A stretch of DNA of 64,000 nt, from contig JBEVWG010000061.1 in the NCBI GenBank assembly GCA_040506705.1, positions 1 to 64,000 of the forward strand, in the 5' to 3' direction. Positions 36,090 to 44,726 of this stretch are shown piece after piece (within the stretch, counting starts at the first letter, position 1; each line of letters opens with the position of its first letter). The position numbers and the translations under genes were made by a program. The stretch is from Thiodiazotropha sp040506705. GTDB taxonomy: Bacteria; Pseudomonadota; Gammaproteobacteria; Chromatiales; Chromatiaceae. Under the pieces are notes generated by a model. That model worked only from the letters and a program-made list of their open reading frames with translations. It was not told where the DNA came from and did not search any database.

Positions 36090-37148
36090 ATGAGCAACAG
36101 AGATACACAGGGAGTATGCAACCTCTCATGCCACGAGGTGGGTCAGTGTGTCTTTAATATACTTAAAATAATAGTGTTCTCAATGAAACCTGCGCAGTGC
36201 GTCAGGTTTATGGTGTTTATTTTCTACTTGGGTCTGATTGTTCCTGGTTTGGCAGCAGCTCAGGAAAAGAATACCAATATATTAGTTCTTCTCAGTGACA
36301 ATAAGGATGTCTATCTTGATGTTGCCACAACGATCACCAATTCAACCATAAAATATTGCCGAAATCACAAACTAAGCTGCCAAAGCAGCAACTATGACAT
36401 CGTGCAAGTCTCATCATATGACATCGAATCGCATAACAACTATCAATTAATAGTTACTCTCGGGATACATGCTGCGATATTTGCACGCAACAACATAACA
36501 GATGCGGATATTATTTCTGCTTTGATACCGAAAAACAATCCACTGATTAAAGAGATCACTCAAAGCGGGTCGCAACAATCATTTTTATACCTTGACCAGC
36601 CACTCGCTCATAGCCTCGCCTTGATAAAAGCTCTTTCCAGCCGATTTAAGAATATTGGCATCCTGGTGGATATCAATGACAAGAGCACCGTAAGCACATT
36701 AACCAGCGCAGCAAATGATCTTGATTTAACACTTTATTTTGAACCTATTGAATCAAGCGAATTTATTGGCACTGCACTCAATAACCTATTAGTCAAAATC
36801 GATATTTTTCTCGCTACTCCAGATACCAATATACACAACAAAGCAACTGTATCTAATATATTGTTATCCAATTATAGAAAAAGAATTCCATTGATTGGAT
36901 TCTCTTCTGCCTATGTTAAAGCAGGTGCATTAGCAGCTGTCTACTCATCTCCGGAGAATATTGCACACCAGGTCAGGGACGGTATTGTTACCTATTTTTC
37001 AGATGAACCGCTAGATGCAGAGGAACAGATGAGCAGATACTTTTCTGTTCTTTTTAATACAGATGTCGCTCGCTCTCTTGGATTTCCGATCAAATCGGAA
37101 TCCAAATTAAAGGAACAGATGATGGACTATATCCATGATGATTCTTAA
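36090..37148 (+). CDS. Periplasmic binding protein-like protein (ABC_sub_bind type)
   Basis: 352 residues. The hydrophobic stretch MVFIFYLGLIVPGLAAAQ (about 41-58) reads as the signal peptide, so the true start is probably the ATG at 36183 or 36210. The mature part has the two-lobed pattern of PF04392 proteins: ILVLLSDNKDVYLDVATTI, YQLIVTLGIHAAIFA, FKNIGILVDI, RIPLIGFSSAYVKAGALAAVYSSPENIAHQV. No ABC permease or ATPase is encoded nearby. It overlaps the kinase gene by 14 bp, so it more likely serves as the ligand-binding partner of the sensor kinase than as a transporter component. Confidence 0.75.
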   Translation: MSNRDTQGVCNLSCHEVGQCVFNILKIIVFSMKPAQCVRFMVFIFYLGLIVPGLAAAQEKNTNILVLLSDNKDVYLDVATTITNSTIKYCRNHKLSCQSSNYDIVQVSSYDIESHNNYQLIVTLGIHAAIFARNNITDADIISALIPKNNPLIKEITQSGSQQSFLYLDQPLAHSLALIKALSSRFKNIGILVDINDKSTVSTLTSAANDLDLTLYFEPIESSEFIGTALNNLLVKIDIFLATPDTNIHNKATVSNILLSNYRKRIPLIGFSSAYVKAGALAAVYSSPENIAHQVRDGIVTYFSDEPLDAEEQMSRYFSVLFNTDVARSLGFPIKSESKLKEQMMDYIHDDS

Positions 37149-39885
37149 TAAACTGAGATCATTAAAATTCCAGGCTTTGATGATCGGGTTATTACCTGCA
37201 TTCATTCTTGCCCTGATGTTGACCATCTACCTGATCACCACTCAGCTTGAACAGTTAACTAAGCTATTCAATGATCGTGGCGTATCAATCGCAAACCAGT
37301 CAGCTGCTATCAGTGTTTATGGTATTTTCACCCGCGACAAGACGATTCTGGAAATGAGCCTTCGGCCAGTTTTTTTACAAGATGATGTTCACAGTATCAA
37401 GGTATTTGATGCCACTGGTTCTCTGTTGTCACACATGATTAAGGATGATAATGAAAGCAGTAATAATTTAGCCCAATTCAGTGCCCCTGCGATTTACGTT
37501 GTCGAGAACATACAAATCACTGATTACCCTGATCAGATTCTGGACAGCGAAAATGGCGGCAGCGAGAGTATGGGTAATGTAATTCTGACGCTGAGTAAAA
37601 CCAGACTAAATCACAACAAAACCAGCATTATCAGAAACACCATAATATTATTGGTCCTTGGATTGATTGTTACCGCCTTTTTCTCATTGGCATTGAGCCG
37701 CTCTGTAATCAACCCAATTACGAGATTAACCCAAGCTGTATCTCGCATGCGAGATGGTGACTTATCTGTTCGTGTACCAGAAATATCAAAGGGGGAAATA
37801 CGCAACCTGGAAGAGGGTTTCAATGCGATGACTAATCGCATTCTCCAATCTCATGAAGTCATGCAACAACAGATTGATCAGGCCACTTCTGAGCTTACAG
37901 AAACCATGGAGGCAATCGAAATACAGAATGTAGAACTGGATCTGGCTAAGAAAAGAGCGCTCTCAGCCAGCAAAGCCAAGTCAGAATTTCTTGCTAATAT
38001 GAGTCACGAGATTCGTACACCAATGAATGGCGTGCTGGGCTTTACCAATCTACTGTTAAAAACTGACCTGTCACAACAACAAAGTGACTTGGTAAGTACA
38101 ATTTCCAAATCCGCCATCAACCTGCTGGATATCATTAACGAAATACTTGATTACTCAAAACTTGAATACGGTAAGCTTGAACCTGAGACTGCCCCTTTCA
38201 ACGTAAGAGAGTGTTTCGAAGACCCCACTGTACTCCTCTCTCCTTCCGCTCATGACAAAGGATTGGAACTGGTATTACTGGTCTATTCAGATGTCCCCAG
38301 AACATTAATCGGTGACGAACCAAGAATAAGACAAATTCTGGTTAACTTGATCAGCAATGCCATTAAATTCACTCACCACGGTGAGGTTGTCATTCGAGTC
38401 ATGATTGACACAGAAACCAAGACCCGTTGTGTTTTAAAGTTTTCCGTCACTGACACTGGCATTGGCATTGAAACAAAAGCACAAAATATGCTTTTCGAAT
38501 CATTTCAACAAGCTGACTCATCTACCAGTCGTATGTATGGTGGCACTGGATTAGGATTAAGTATCTGTAAAAAATTAGCTCAGTCCATGAATGGTGATAT
38601 AGAGCTTTTCAGCAGCCTTGGAAAAGGTGCTAATTTTATTGTCTCTATACCACTCGTTAAATCAGTAGCTATTAATTCTGATGACGACCAACTACGTTAC
38701 CAAGACAAACGAGTAATTCTTGTCGATAGCCATAGACTCTCCTATCTCGCTATTAAGCACACATTTGAGTCTTATGGAATAGAGGTTGTCGATGGTCAGT
38801 TTCCTGTTAATTACACACAGGACATTCACTTAATAGTACTTGGTTTCACTCATGATGAGATCATCTCAGGTGTTGCAGAGTTTGAAATAAAGCGTCTGAA
38901 ATCAGACTGCACACTACCTCTCTTAACTTTCGTCAGCGCTTCAGAAAGAACTGTGTTTGAGCAAATTCAATCCTTGAGTGATGACATATATCTTTCAAAA
39001 CCATTCAGTACTGTCAAACTGGAAAGTAGTTTGAGGACTATTTTTGCCACTAAATTAAAACTACCTGAGTTTCCAAGTAAAAGTATTTCTGACAACACCC
39101 AGCCAAGCCTGGATAACTACAACATTCTGGTTGTTGATGATAATGACATCAATCTCAAACTCGTCAGTACTTTAATGAGAAGTAAGGGCGCCATTGTAAC
39201 CGAAGCTAATGATGGACTGAGTGCAATATCTATGACTCAAAACCATCGATACGATCTGATTATGATGGATATCCATATGCCTAAAATGAAAGGAACCGAG
39301 GCAGCTGAAATCATTCGCAGACATGAGGGTGAAACAGCACATACACCAATCATTGCGTTAACTGCCGATGTCGTTCCAGCCACAAGAAATCAGATTACTG
39401 AGTCTGGTATGGACGGTTATTTATTGAAACCTATAGACGAACCACAAATGTGGTCTGTTATAAATAGTATCTTTAGTGGCCACTATTTTCCCGAGAACAG
39501 TTACCAACAAACAGAACAAACGGCAGACACACTGATCTTAGCCGAATCGCTACCAGTCAGAGATATGAAAAAACTGTTAGCCATTACAGGAGGAGATCAA
39601 CGACTGGCTGATGAGATGTTTCATCAGCTATGCCTGGAGTTACCACAACAATTAATGTCAATTAAGAACTATATTGATCAATCAGACTGGTTTAATCTCA
39701 AAGAGATCGTACACAAAATCCATGGATCAACATCATCCTGTGGTGTACCTGCCTTGGATTATGCAATCAAAAAATTCGAAAAAATCTGTAAATCTGAGAA
39801 TGAAAAGCAAATTCTGGAATACTTCGTGCACCTTGAGCAGGAAATCGAAAAATTGCTAAAGCATGAGGTTGGTAATGTTGTCTGA
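37135..39885 (+). CDS. Hybrid histidine kinase, BarA-like, with pseudo-receiver, receiver and Hpt domains
   Basis: 916 residues. TM1 about 12-35, a BarA-type periplasmic sensor (about 36-165; ISVYGIFTRDKTILEMSL), TM2 about 167-188, HAMP to about 240, then HisKA with H291 (NMSHEIRTPMNG), ATPase N-box N408, DTGIGI about 441 and GTGLGLS about 470. A first receiver-like domain (about 525-640) lacks the phospho-acceptor aspartate. A second (about 660-785) has D668/D669, D712 and K765. The Hpt domain carries H860 (IVHKIHGSTSSCG). The order H-D-H implies an internal phosphorelay to a separate regulator, which is not encoded here. It overlaps the binding-protein gene upstream and murI downstream. Confidence 0.9.
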   Translation: MMILNKLRSLKFQALMIGLLPAFILALMLTIYLITTQLEQLTKLFNDRGVSIANQSAAISVYGIFTRDKTILEMSLRPVFLQDDVHSIKVFDATGSLLSHMIKDDNESSNNLAQFSAPAIYVVENIQITDYPDQILDSENGGSESMGNVILTLSKTRLNHNKTSIIRNTIILLVLGLIVTAFFSLALSRSVINPITRLTQAVSRMRDGDLSVRVPEISKGEIRNLEEGFNAMTNRILQSHEVMQQQIDQATSELTETMEAIEIQNVELDLAKKRALSASKAKSEFLANMSHEIRTPMNGVLGFTNLLLKTDLSQQQSDLVSTISKSAINLLDIINEILDYSKLEYGKLEPETAPFNVRECFEDPTVLLSPSAHDKGLELVLLVYSDVPRTLIGDEPRIRQILVNLISNAIKFTHHGEVVIRVMIDTETKTRCVLKFSVTDTGIGIETKAQNMLFESFQQADSSTSRMYGGTGLGLSICKKLAQSMNGDIELFSSLGKGANFIVSIPLVKSVAINSDDDQLRYQDKRVILVDSHRLSYLAIKHTFESYGIEVVDGQFPVNYTQDIHLIVLGFTHDEIISGVAEFEIKRLKSDCTLPLLTFVSASERTVFEQIQSLSDDIYLSKPFSTVKLESSLRTIFATKLKLPEFPSKSISDNTQPSLDNYNILVVDDNDINLKLVSTLMRSKGAIVTEANDGLSAISMTQNHRYDLIMMDIHMPKMKGTEAAEIIRRHEGETAHTPIIALTADVVPATRNQITESGMDGYLLKPIDEPQMWSVINSIFSGHYFPENSYQQTEQTADTLILAESLPVRDMKKLLAITGGDQRLADEMFHQLCLELPQQLMSIKNYIDQSDWFNLKEIVHKIHGSTSSCGVPALDYAIKKFEKICKSENEKQILEYFVHLEQEIEKLLKHEVGNVV

Positions 39886-40672
39886 CGCACCAATTGGGAT
39901 TTTTGACTCTGGTATAGGCGGCCTCTCGGTACTCAAGCATATCCGAGCACTACTACCTCATGAAGATCTCAAATATGTCTCTGACAGGGCACATCTACCC
40001 TATGGCAATAAAGATAACGATTTCATCCTCCAGCGAAGCCGGTATATCACGCAATTTTTAGTAGAGCAAAATGTAAAAGCAATTGTTATCGCATGCAATA
40101 CCGCAACTGCAGCTGCGGTCAAATATCTGCGAGAGAACTTCCCGATACCAATTATTGGCATGGAACCTGGTGTAAAACCGGCAATTGAGCAAAGTCAGAG
40201 TGGCATGATTGGTGTTCTGGCAACTCAAGGCACGTTGTCTAGTCATAAGTTTCAAACTTTGTTACAACAACATGCTAATGGCTCGAATATAGTTATTTGC
40301 CCTTGTCAGGGTTGGGTTGAGGCTATCGAACTTAATGGCCATGATCACCAGATTACTCACAAACTGGTCGCACAGGGACTGCAACCTATACTTGAGAGTG
40401 GCGTCGACACACTCGTTTTAGGTTGTACTCACTACCCTTTTCTGAGAAAAGCCATTGAAAATATCGCAGGATCCGAAATTTCTATAATCGATACAGGAGA
40501 GGCGGTTGCCAAGCAACTCTACCGAAGACTGGTTGATCTGGATCTTCTCTCTCAGACGACTTCACCAGGAACTGAGGATTACTGGTGCAGCGCACCACCT
40601 CAAGAGACTCAGACAATGATTGAACGCTTACTATGCAAGCCTGCCTTTGTCCAGTCTCTGCCGAAAATCTAA
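39875..40672 (+). CDS. murI: Glutamate racemase MurI
   Basis: 265 residues from the ATG at 39875, chosen because GAGG stands 6 bp ahead; the ATG at 39863 would be the alternative. IGIFDSGIGGLSVLK starts the fold. The two catalytic cysteines are in VIACNTATA and VLGCTHYPF. Provides D-glutamate for peptidoglycan. It overlaps the end of the kinase gene by 11 bp, which may make its expression depend on the receptor-kinase transcript. Converges with ubiT. Confidence 0.95.
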   Translation: MLSDAPIGIFDSGIGGLSVLKHIRALLPHEDLKYVSDRAHLPYGNKDNDFILQRSRYITQFLVEQNVKAIVIACNTATAAAVKYLRENFPIPIIGMEPGVKPAIEQSQSGMIGVLATQGTLSSHKFQTLLQQHANGSNIVICPCQGWVEAIELNGHDHQITHKLVAQGLQPILESGVDTLVLGCTHYPFLRKAIENIAGSEISIIDTGEAVAKQLYRRLVDLDLLSQTTSPGTEDYWCSAPPQETQTMIERLLCKPAFVQSLPKI

Positions 40673-40679
40673 GGATTTG

Positions 40680-41174
40680 TCAGAGCACTCGTTCATAAAA
40701 CTGCAATCCCTTCTCTACAACAGCCCGAAACTCCTTGGGTATTGGCAGCTCCTCTGGATCCACTGCAGCCAGCATATTTTTAAGATGAACCCCTAATCCT
40801 GTATCGCCATCCATGATTAAATGTCTCTGAAAAAATAGCGTATCCGGATCTTCCCGTCCTGTGATCAACAGCAGATAGTCGTAGACTGAGCCGACAATGG
40901 TCAAATCAGACGCCTTGCCACTTGCCTCGGAAATTTTACCTCGACTCAGAGTTAAAGCATATTCAAGACCAGCATCACTCACTTTGATATGCACCACCCG
41001 CCCTTCAAGGAAATCGAGTTCGCCATCTAAAATCTGAGAACGGAATACCCGGTTCAGCAGCGCACTCAATATCAAGCCATGAGCCTTGCCTGGCAAAATT
41101 CTAAGAGGCAGGACGAATGGTTTGGGCATCAGGGGGCGTTTGGATACAGCATACATGGCGAAGAGCCTCATCAT
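40680..41174 (-). CDS. ubiT: Anaerobic ubiquinone biosynthesis accessory factor UbiT (SCP2 domain)
   Basis: 164 residues. A single SCP2 lipid-carrier domain: ALLNRVFRSQILDGELDFLEGRVV, DLTIVGSVYDYLLLITGREDPDTLFFQRHLIMDGDTGLGVHLKNML. UbiT binds ubiquinone intermediates for UbiUV. Its separation from ubiUV by about 7 kb is unlike E. coli, where the three are neighbours. Two consecutive ATG codons at 41174/41171; internal ATGs at 41156 and 41129 are alternatives. It is divergent from the oxygenase gene. Confidence 0.9.
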   Translation of the reverse strand: MMRLFAMYAVSKRPLMPKPFVLPLRILPGKAHGLILSALLNRVFRSQILDGELDFLEGRVVHIKVSDAGLEYALTLSRGKISEASGKASDLTIVGSVYDYLLLITGREDPDTLFFQRHLIMDGDTGLGVHLKNMLAAVDPEELPIPKEFRAVVEKGLQFYERVL

Positions 41175-41205
41175 TGGATATTACGAATGCCTCGACAAGG
41201 CAGTT

Positions 41206-41252
41206 CCACACTTAGTGCCAGTGTGGTGTTACATGTTACTCGAATCGGCCCT
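41206..41252. repeat. Inverted-repeat fragment related to the MITE ends
   Basis: CCACACT (41206-41212) and AGTGTGG (41220-41226) form a 7-bp stem with a 7-nt loop; GTGTGGTGTTAC resembles the start of the MITE ends at 33281. The following TCGAATCGGCCCT (41240-41252) recurs at 48158-48170. It lies in the divergent promoter of ubiT and the oxygenase, so it is either an element scar or an operator. Confidence 0.45.
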
Positions 41253-41316
41253 AGCAAAAATCAGGCTAACAGCAGTATCATACCAGCAGTCATTCGAATG
41301 TGCGAAAACCCTGTTT

Positions 41317-42216
41317 ATGTCTATAACTCTGCAATCTCCTTTTTTACCTGAGAACTCTGATACTTACCTCCTTTGGCGAGAGAATAAACTACGCGACTAT
41401 CCTAAGTCACTTGAGGATCTTATTGTTGAAATTGGTGACCCACGTCATTTGACCCAAGCTGAGCACGATAAGATACAAAGCATTTGTAAAAAGACAAACA
41501 TGGCTGTGTGGGCAGGGCTGTCGGGACACGATGCAGACAAACAGATTATTCGTAATCTTGGGCATCGTTTTGGCCTGCAACATCTTGATCACAATATGTG
41601 TGCCGACAATGATGCTATCACTTCACTGACGGTTCAGTCCGATGCCTTAAGGCAAGGTTACATACCCTACTCCAATCGCCCGATCGCCTGGCATACCGAT
41701 GGTTATTACAATGACCTTGAGCATCAGATTCACGGCCTGCTGCTGCATTGTGTGCAACCAGCTGAAGAGGGTGGTGAAAATGACCTTCTCGATCACGAGA
41801 TTGCATTTATTCGCATCATGGATGAAAACCCGGATTATGTCCGTGCCTTAATGCACCCGGAAGCCATGACAATACCTGCAAATGTGGTGGATGGGGAGGA
41901 GATCAGACCTGCACGCTCAGGACCGGTATTCGCGATATATCCTGACGGTCATTTGCACATGCGCTATACAGATAGAAGTCGCAGCATTGCATGGCGCGAT
42001 GACCCAGTACTAAATGAAGCCTTAAGTTATCTGAAGTCAACTCTTCATACTCCATCCGAGTGGCACTTCCGAGGCAAACTAACAGCGGGCCAGGGGCTGA
42101 TCTGTAATAACGTGTTGCATACACGCTCTGGGTTTTCTGATGGAGATCATCCAAGACTGATCTATCGAGCGCGCTATTTCGATCGAATCCATAACTCTAT
42201 ACCCCAGTACAACTGA
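41317..42216 (+). CDS. TauD/TfdA family Fe(II)/2-oxoglutarate oxygenase
   Basis: 299 residues from the ATG at 41317; the open frame continues upstream to 41086, but that part overlaps ubiT and crosses repeat DNA. The facial triad is visible: H and D in IAWHTDGYYN, with the distal H in VLHTRSGF and the 2-oxoglutarate arginine in HPRLIYRARYFDR. GLLLHCVQPAEEGGENDLLDHEIAF is typical of the TauD fold. Substrate unknown; gamma-butyrobetaine-hydroxylase-like or sulfonate/amine dioxygenases are candidates. It needs O2, in contrast to its divergent neighbour ubiT. Confidence 0.8.
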   Translation: MSITLQSPFLPENSDTYLLWRENKLRDYPKSLEDLIVEIGDPRHLTQAEHDKIQSICKKTNMAVWAGLSGHDADKQIIRNLGHRFGLQHLDHNMCADNDAITSLTVQSDALRQGYIPYSNRPIAWHTDGYYNDLEHQIHGLLLHCVQPAEEGGENDLLDHEIAFIRIMDENPDYVRALMHPEAMTIPANVVDGEEIRPARSGPVFAIYPDGHLHMRYTDRSRSIAWRDDPVLNEALSYLKSTLHTPSEWHFRGKLTAGQGLICNNVLHTRSGFSDGDHPRLIYRARYFDRIHNSIPQYN

Positions 42217-42286
42217 TCCTTTTTGATGGTCTTAACTGACCAGGCGACCACGTACATCATCAGAATCACTATCAAGCAATCAATCT

Positions 42287-43801
42287 TCAACTGTCGTTAT
42301 GTAGATCCAAAATAGATTTATCTGCAATTTCATTCTGCTTTTTGGCACCATCGTTGCGCAGCAGTTCGAGTTGCTCAAGATAGGTTTCGCTGACATCACC
42401 AGTTACATAATCGCCATTGAAGACTGAGGTATCAAAACGCTCGATGTCTGTTTTACCTTTCTTTAAAACCGCATCAATCAAATCTTGCAGATCCTGGTAG
42501 ATCATGCGATCGGCACCAATAATCTCCTGAACCTCTCCGACGGTGCGATCGTGAGCGACCAGTTCACTCGCTGATGGCATATCGATGCCATACACATTCG
42601 GATAGATCACAGGTGGTGCAGCGGAAGCGAAATAGACTCGTTTTGCACCAGCCTCACGAGCCATCTGAACAATCTGTTGAGAAGTAGTTCCACGTACTAC
42701 TGAATCATCAACCAGCAGTACATTCTTACCCTTGAACTCCAAATCGATGGCATTCAGTTTCTGTCTTACTGATTTTTTTCTAACCGTCTGCCCAGGCATA
42801 ATAAAGGTTCGCCCGATATAACGGTTTTTTATAAAACCCTCTGTGTAGCGGATTTTCAATTCATTAGCCAGGGTCAATGCCGCGGTGCGGCTGGTATCGG
42901 GGATTGGTATCACCACATCCACATCGTGGTCAGGCCACTCCCGCTGGATCTTCTTTGCCAGCTTCTTGCCCATTCTGGATCGGGCTTTATGCACAAATAC
43001 ATTGTCGATGATCGAGTCTGGACGTGCAAAATAGACAAATTCGAATATGCAGGGTGATTTTACTGGGTTAGCGGCACACTGTTGAGCATGGAACTGCCCC
43101 TCTTTACTGATGAATATCGCCTCACCCGGCTCCAAATCCCGGACCCGCTGGAATCCAAGGGCATTCAAAGCAACACTCTCGGAAGCGATCATATATTCTG
43201 TGCCCTTATCGGTCTCACGTTTACCGTAAACTATCGGACGTATGGCATAAGGATCACGAAAACCTATCAATCCCACACCAGGAATCATAGCAACCGCAGC
43301 ATATCCACCCCGGCAGCGTCGATGCACTCCTGCCACTGCCTTGAAGATATCTTCAGGTGCGATGCGTAGTTTATTCTGCATCTGCAGCTCATGGGCAAAT
43401 ATATTGAGCAGGATCTCCGAGTCGGATGAGGTGTTAATATGTCGCAGATCCTCGACGAACAGATCCCGAGTCAACTCTTTCGCATTGGTGAGGTTGCCAT
43501 TGTGCGCCAGGGTAATGCCATAGGGTGAATTGACATAGAAGGGTTGAGCTTCAGCCGATGATGCGCAACCAGCTGTTGGATAACGGGCATGCCCTATGCC
43601 TATAGTACCTTTCAAACGCATCATATGGCGCGTGTGAAAGACATCTCGAGCCAATCCGTTTGCCTTGCGCAAATATAATTTGCCCTTTTCACAGGTCACG
43701 ATACCTGCAGCATCCTGACCTCTGTGTTGTAACACCAACAAAGCATCATAGAGCGATTGGTTGACCGGTGATTTACCGACAATACCCACGATACCGCACA
43801 T
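42287..43801 (-). CDS. purF: Amidophosphoribosyltransferase PurF
   Basis: 504 residues. N-terminal nucleophile C2 (MCGIVGIVG), glutaminase residues in HNGNLTN and RDPYAIRP, and the PRPP motif NVLLVDDSVVRGTTSQQIV at about 363-381. First committed step of purine synthesis. It follows cvpA, the standard neighbour, by about 110 bp. Confidence 0.97.
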   Translation of the reverse strand: MCGIVGIVGKSPVNQSLYDALLVLQHRGQDAAGIVTCEKGKLYLRKANGLARDVFHTRHMMRLKGTIGIGHARYPTAGCASSAEAQPFYVNSPYGITLAHNGNLTNAKELTRDLFVEDLRHINTSSDSEILLNIFAHELQMQNKLRIAPEDIFKAVAGVHRRCRGGYAAVAMIPGVGLIGFRDPYAIRPIVYGKRETDKGTEYMIASESVALNALGFQRVRDLEPGEAIFISKEGQFHAQQCAANPVKSPCIFEFVYFARPDSIIDNVFVHKARSRMGKKLAKKIQREWPDHDVDVVIPIPDTSRTAALTLANELKIRYTEGFIKNRYIGRTFIMPGQTVRKKSVRQKLNAIDLEFKGKNVLLVDDSVVRGTTSQQIVQMAREAGAKRVYFASAAPPVIYPNVYGIDMPSASELVAHDRTVGEVQEIIGADRMIYQDLQDLIDAVLKKGKTDIERFDTSVFNGDYVTGDVSETYLEQLELLRNDGAKKQNEIADKSILDLHNDS

Positions 43802-43909
43802 GTTCAGTTCTCCAGGATCTGTATGGGACTAGTTACATACCAGGCCATCAACTGATGACCCAGACAGACAGGGTATCCCAAACCACACATTAAGACCTCT
43901 CCATGTCGA

Positions 43910-44398
43910 TTAGTAGCCGAAGTTTGCAGCAATATCACTGGGCAAATAACTCTTTAGCCAGAGCGCCATCTCCTGAAAATAGGGTATCAGGCGTGATTCA
44001 TGCCACCAAGGATCGTTCGGAAAGGGGGTCAACCCGGCCAGTAGGACCAGAATTGCAACGATTACCGCGCCCCGCGCCACCCCAAAAAAGATGCCGATCA
44101 GACGATCGGTACCACTCAATCCGGTCGTGTCGACCAGTACTTTCATGAAATGATTGATAACGGCGCCAATAATCAATACACCGATCAGAATCAGTCCGAA
44201 AGAGACACCAAGGCGTATCGAGGGCACGTCGATCCAAGGTATCAACTCAACTGAGAGGGTACGAAAGAATAACCAGGCGAGTGTAAATGCCGCAATCCAG
44301 GTTGCGAGTGAGAGTGCCTCCTGCATAAAACCCCGTATGAGGCTAATTACAGCAGAGAGCGCAATAATTGCGATGATCAGTATATCGATCCAGAGCAT
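43910..44398 (-). CDS. cvpA: CvpA family inner membrane protein
   Basis: 162 residues with four TM helices (about 3-22, 30-48, 63-85 and 105-124), opening MLWIDILIIAIIALSAVISL and carrying RGFMQEALSLATWIAAF, the CvpA signature. Known from colicin V export and bile tolerance phenotypes; the mechanism is unsettled. Co-oriented with purF. Confidence 0.93.
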   Translation of the reverse strand: MLWIDILIIAIIALSAVISLIRGFMQEALSLATWIAAFTLAWLFFRTLSVELIPWIDVPSIRLGVSFGLILIGVLIIGAVINHFMKVLVDTTGLSGTDRLIGIFFGVARGAVIVAILVLLAGLTPFPNDPWWHESRLIPYFQEMALWLKSYLPSDIAANFGY

Positions 44399-44464
44399 AC
44401 CGCTACCCCATTGGGCGATCGAGACATGGCGTTCATTCTATTGAACATAGGCCAGCAGAACCCA

Positions 44465-44494
44465 GAAAAAGAGCGCCCGGATCAAGTCCGGGCG
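44465..44494 (-). terminator. Rho-independent terminator after tRNA-Ala
   Basis: An 8-bp perfect stem (CGCCCGGA at 44474-44481, TCCGGGCG at 44487-44494) with a 5-nt loop, followed on the minus strand by CTCTTTTTC. It ends the tRNA-Ala transcript. Confidence 0.85.
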
Positions 44495-44509
44495 TGACCT
44501 TATTGCATC

Positions 44510-44585
44510 TGGTGGAGCCAGGCGGGATCGAACCGCCGACCTCAACACTGCCAGTGTTGCGCTCTCCCAGCTGAGCTATGGCCCC
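44510..44585 (-). tRNA. tRNA-Ala (anticodon GGC)
   Basis: 76 nt. Acceptor GGGGCCA pairs with TGGCTCC; D-arm AGCTCAGCTGGGAGAGC; anticodon stem-loop CAACA-CTGGCAG-TGTTG gives anticodon GGC; T-arm has GGTTCGATCC; CCA is encoded at the 3' end. It follows glnS on the same strand. Confidence 0.97.
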
Positions 44586-44704
44586 AGAAAGCCGGGCATA
44601 TTAGGGGATAATTCCCCGCTTGTCCACTGATTTTTTACCTGTTTCACTTTAGTCCTGTTATGCCTAATCCAATGACTTTGTTGGGATTTGTGATACAGAA
44701 TCTA

Positions 44705-44726
44705 CTAGTATGACGCACCACACTAG
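44705..44726. repeat. 22-bp CTAG-flanked repeat, copy B
   Basis: Reverse-complement identical to 14134-14155. The CTAG at 44723-44726 supplies the TAG stop codon of glnS. Both copies thus sit at gene 3' ends. The sequence shares CTAGTGTGGTG with the MITE termini. Confidence 0.85.

Larger units (their letters stand above)
44399..44722. other. Intergenic region with tRNA-Ala, terminator and the 22-bp repeat
   Basis: About 320 bp between cvpA and glnS. It holds the minus-strand tRNA-Ala, its terminator and most of repeat copy B; no protein gene. Confidence 0.7.

Noticed and set aside
41086..41316. N-terminal extension of the oxygenase gene
   Set aside because: It overlaps ubiT on the other strand and crosses an inverted-repeat fragment; the conserved part begins after the ATG at 41317.
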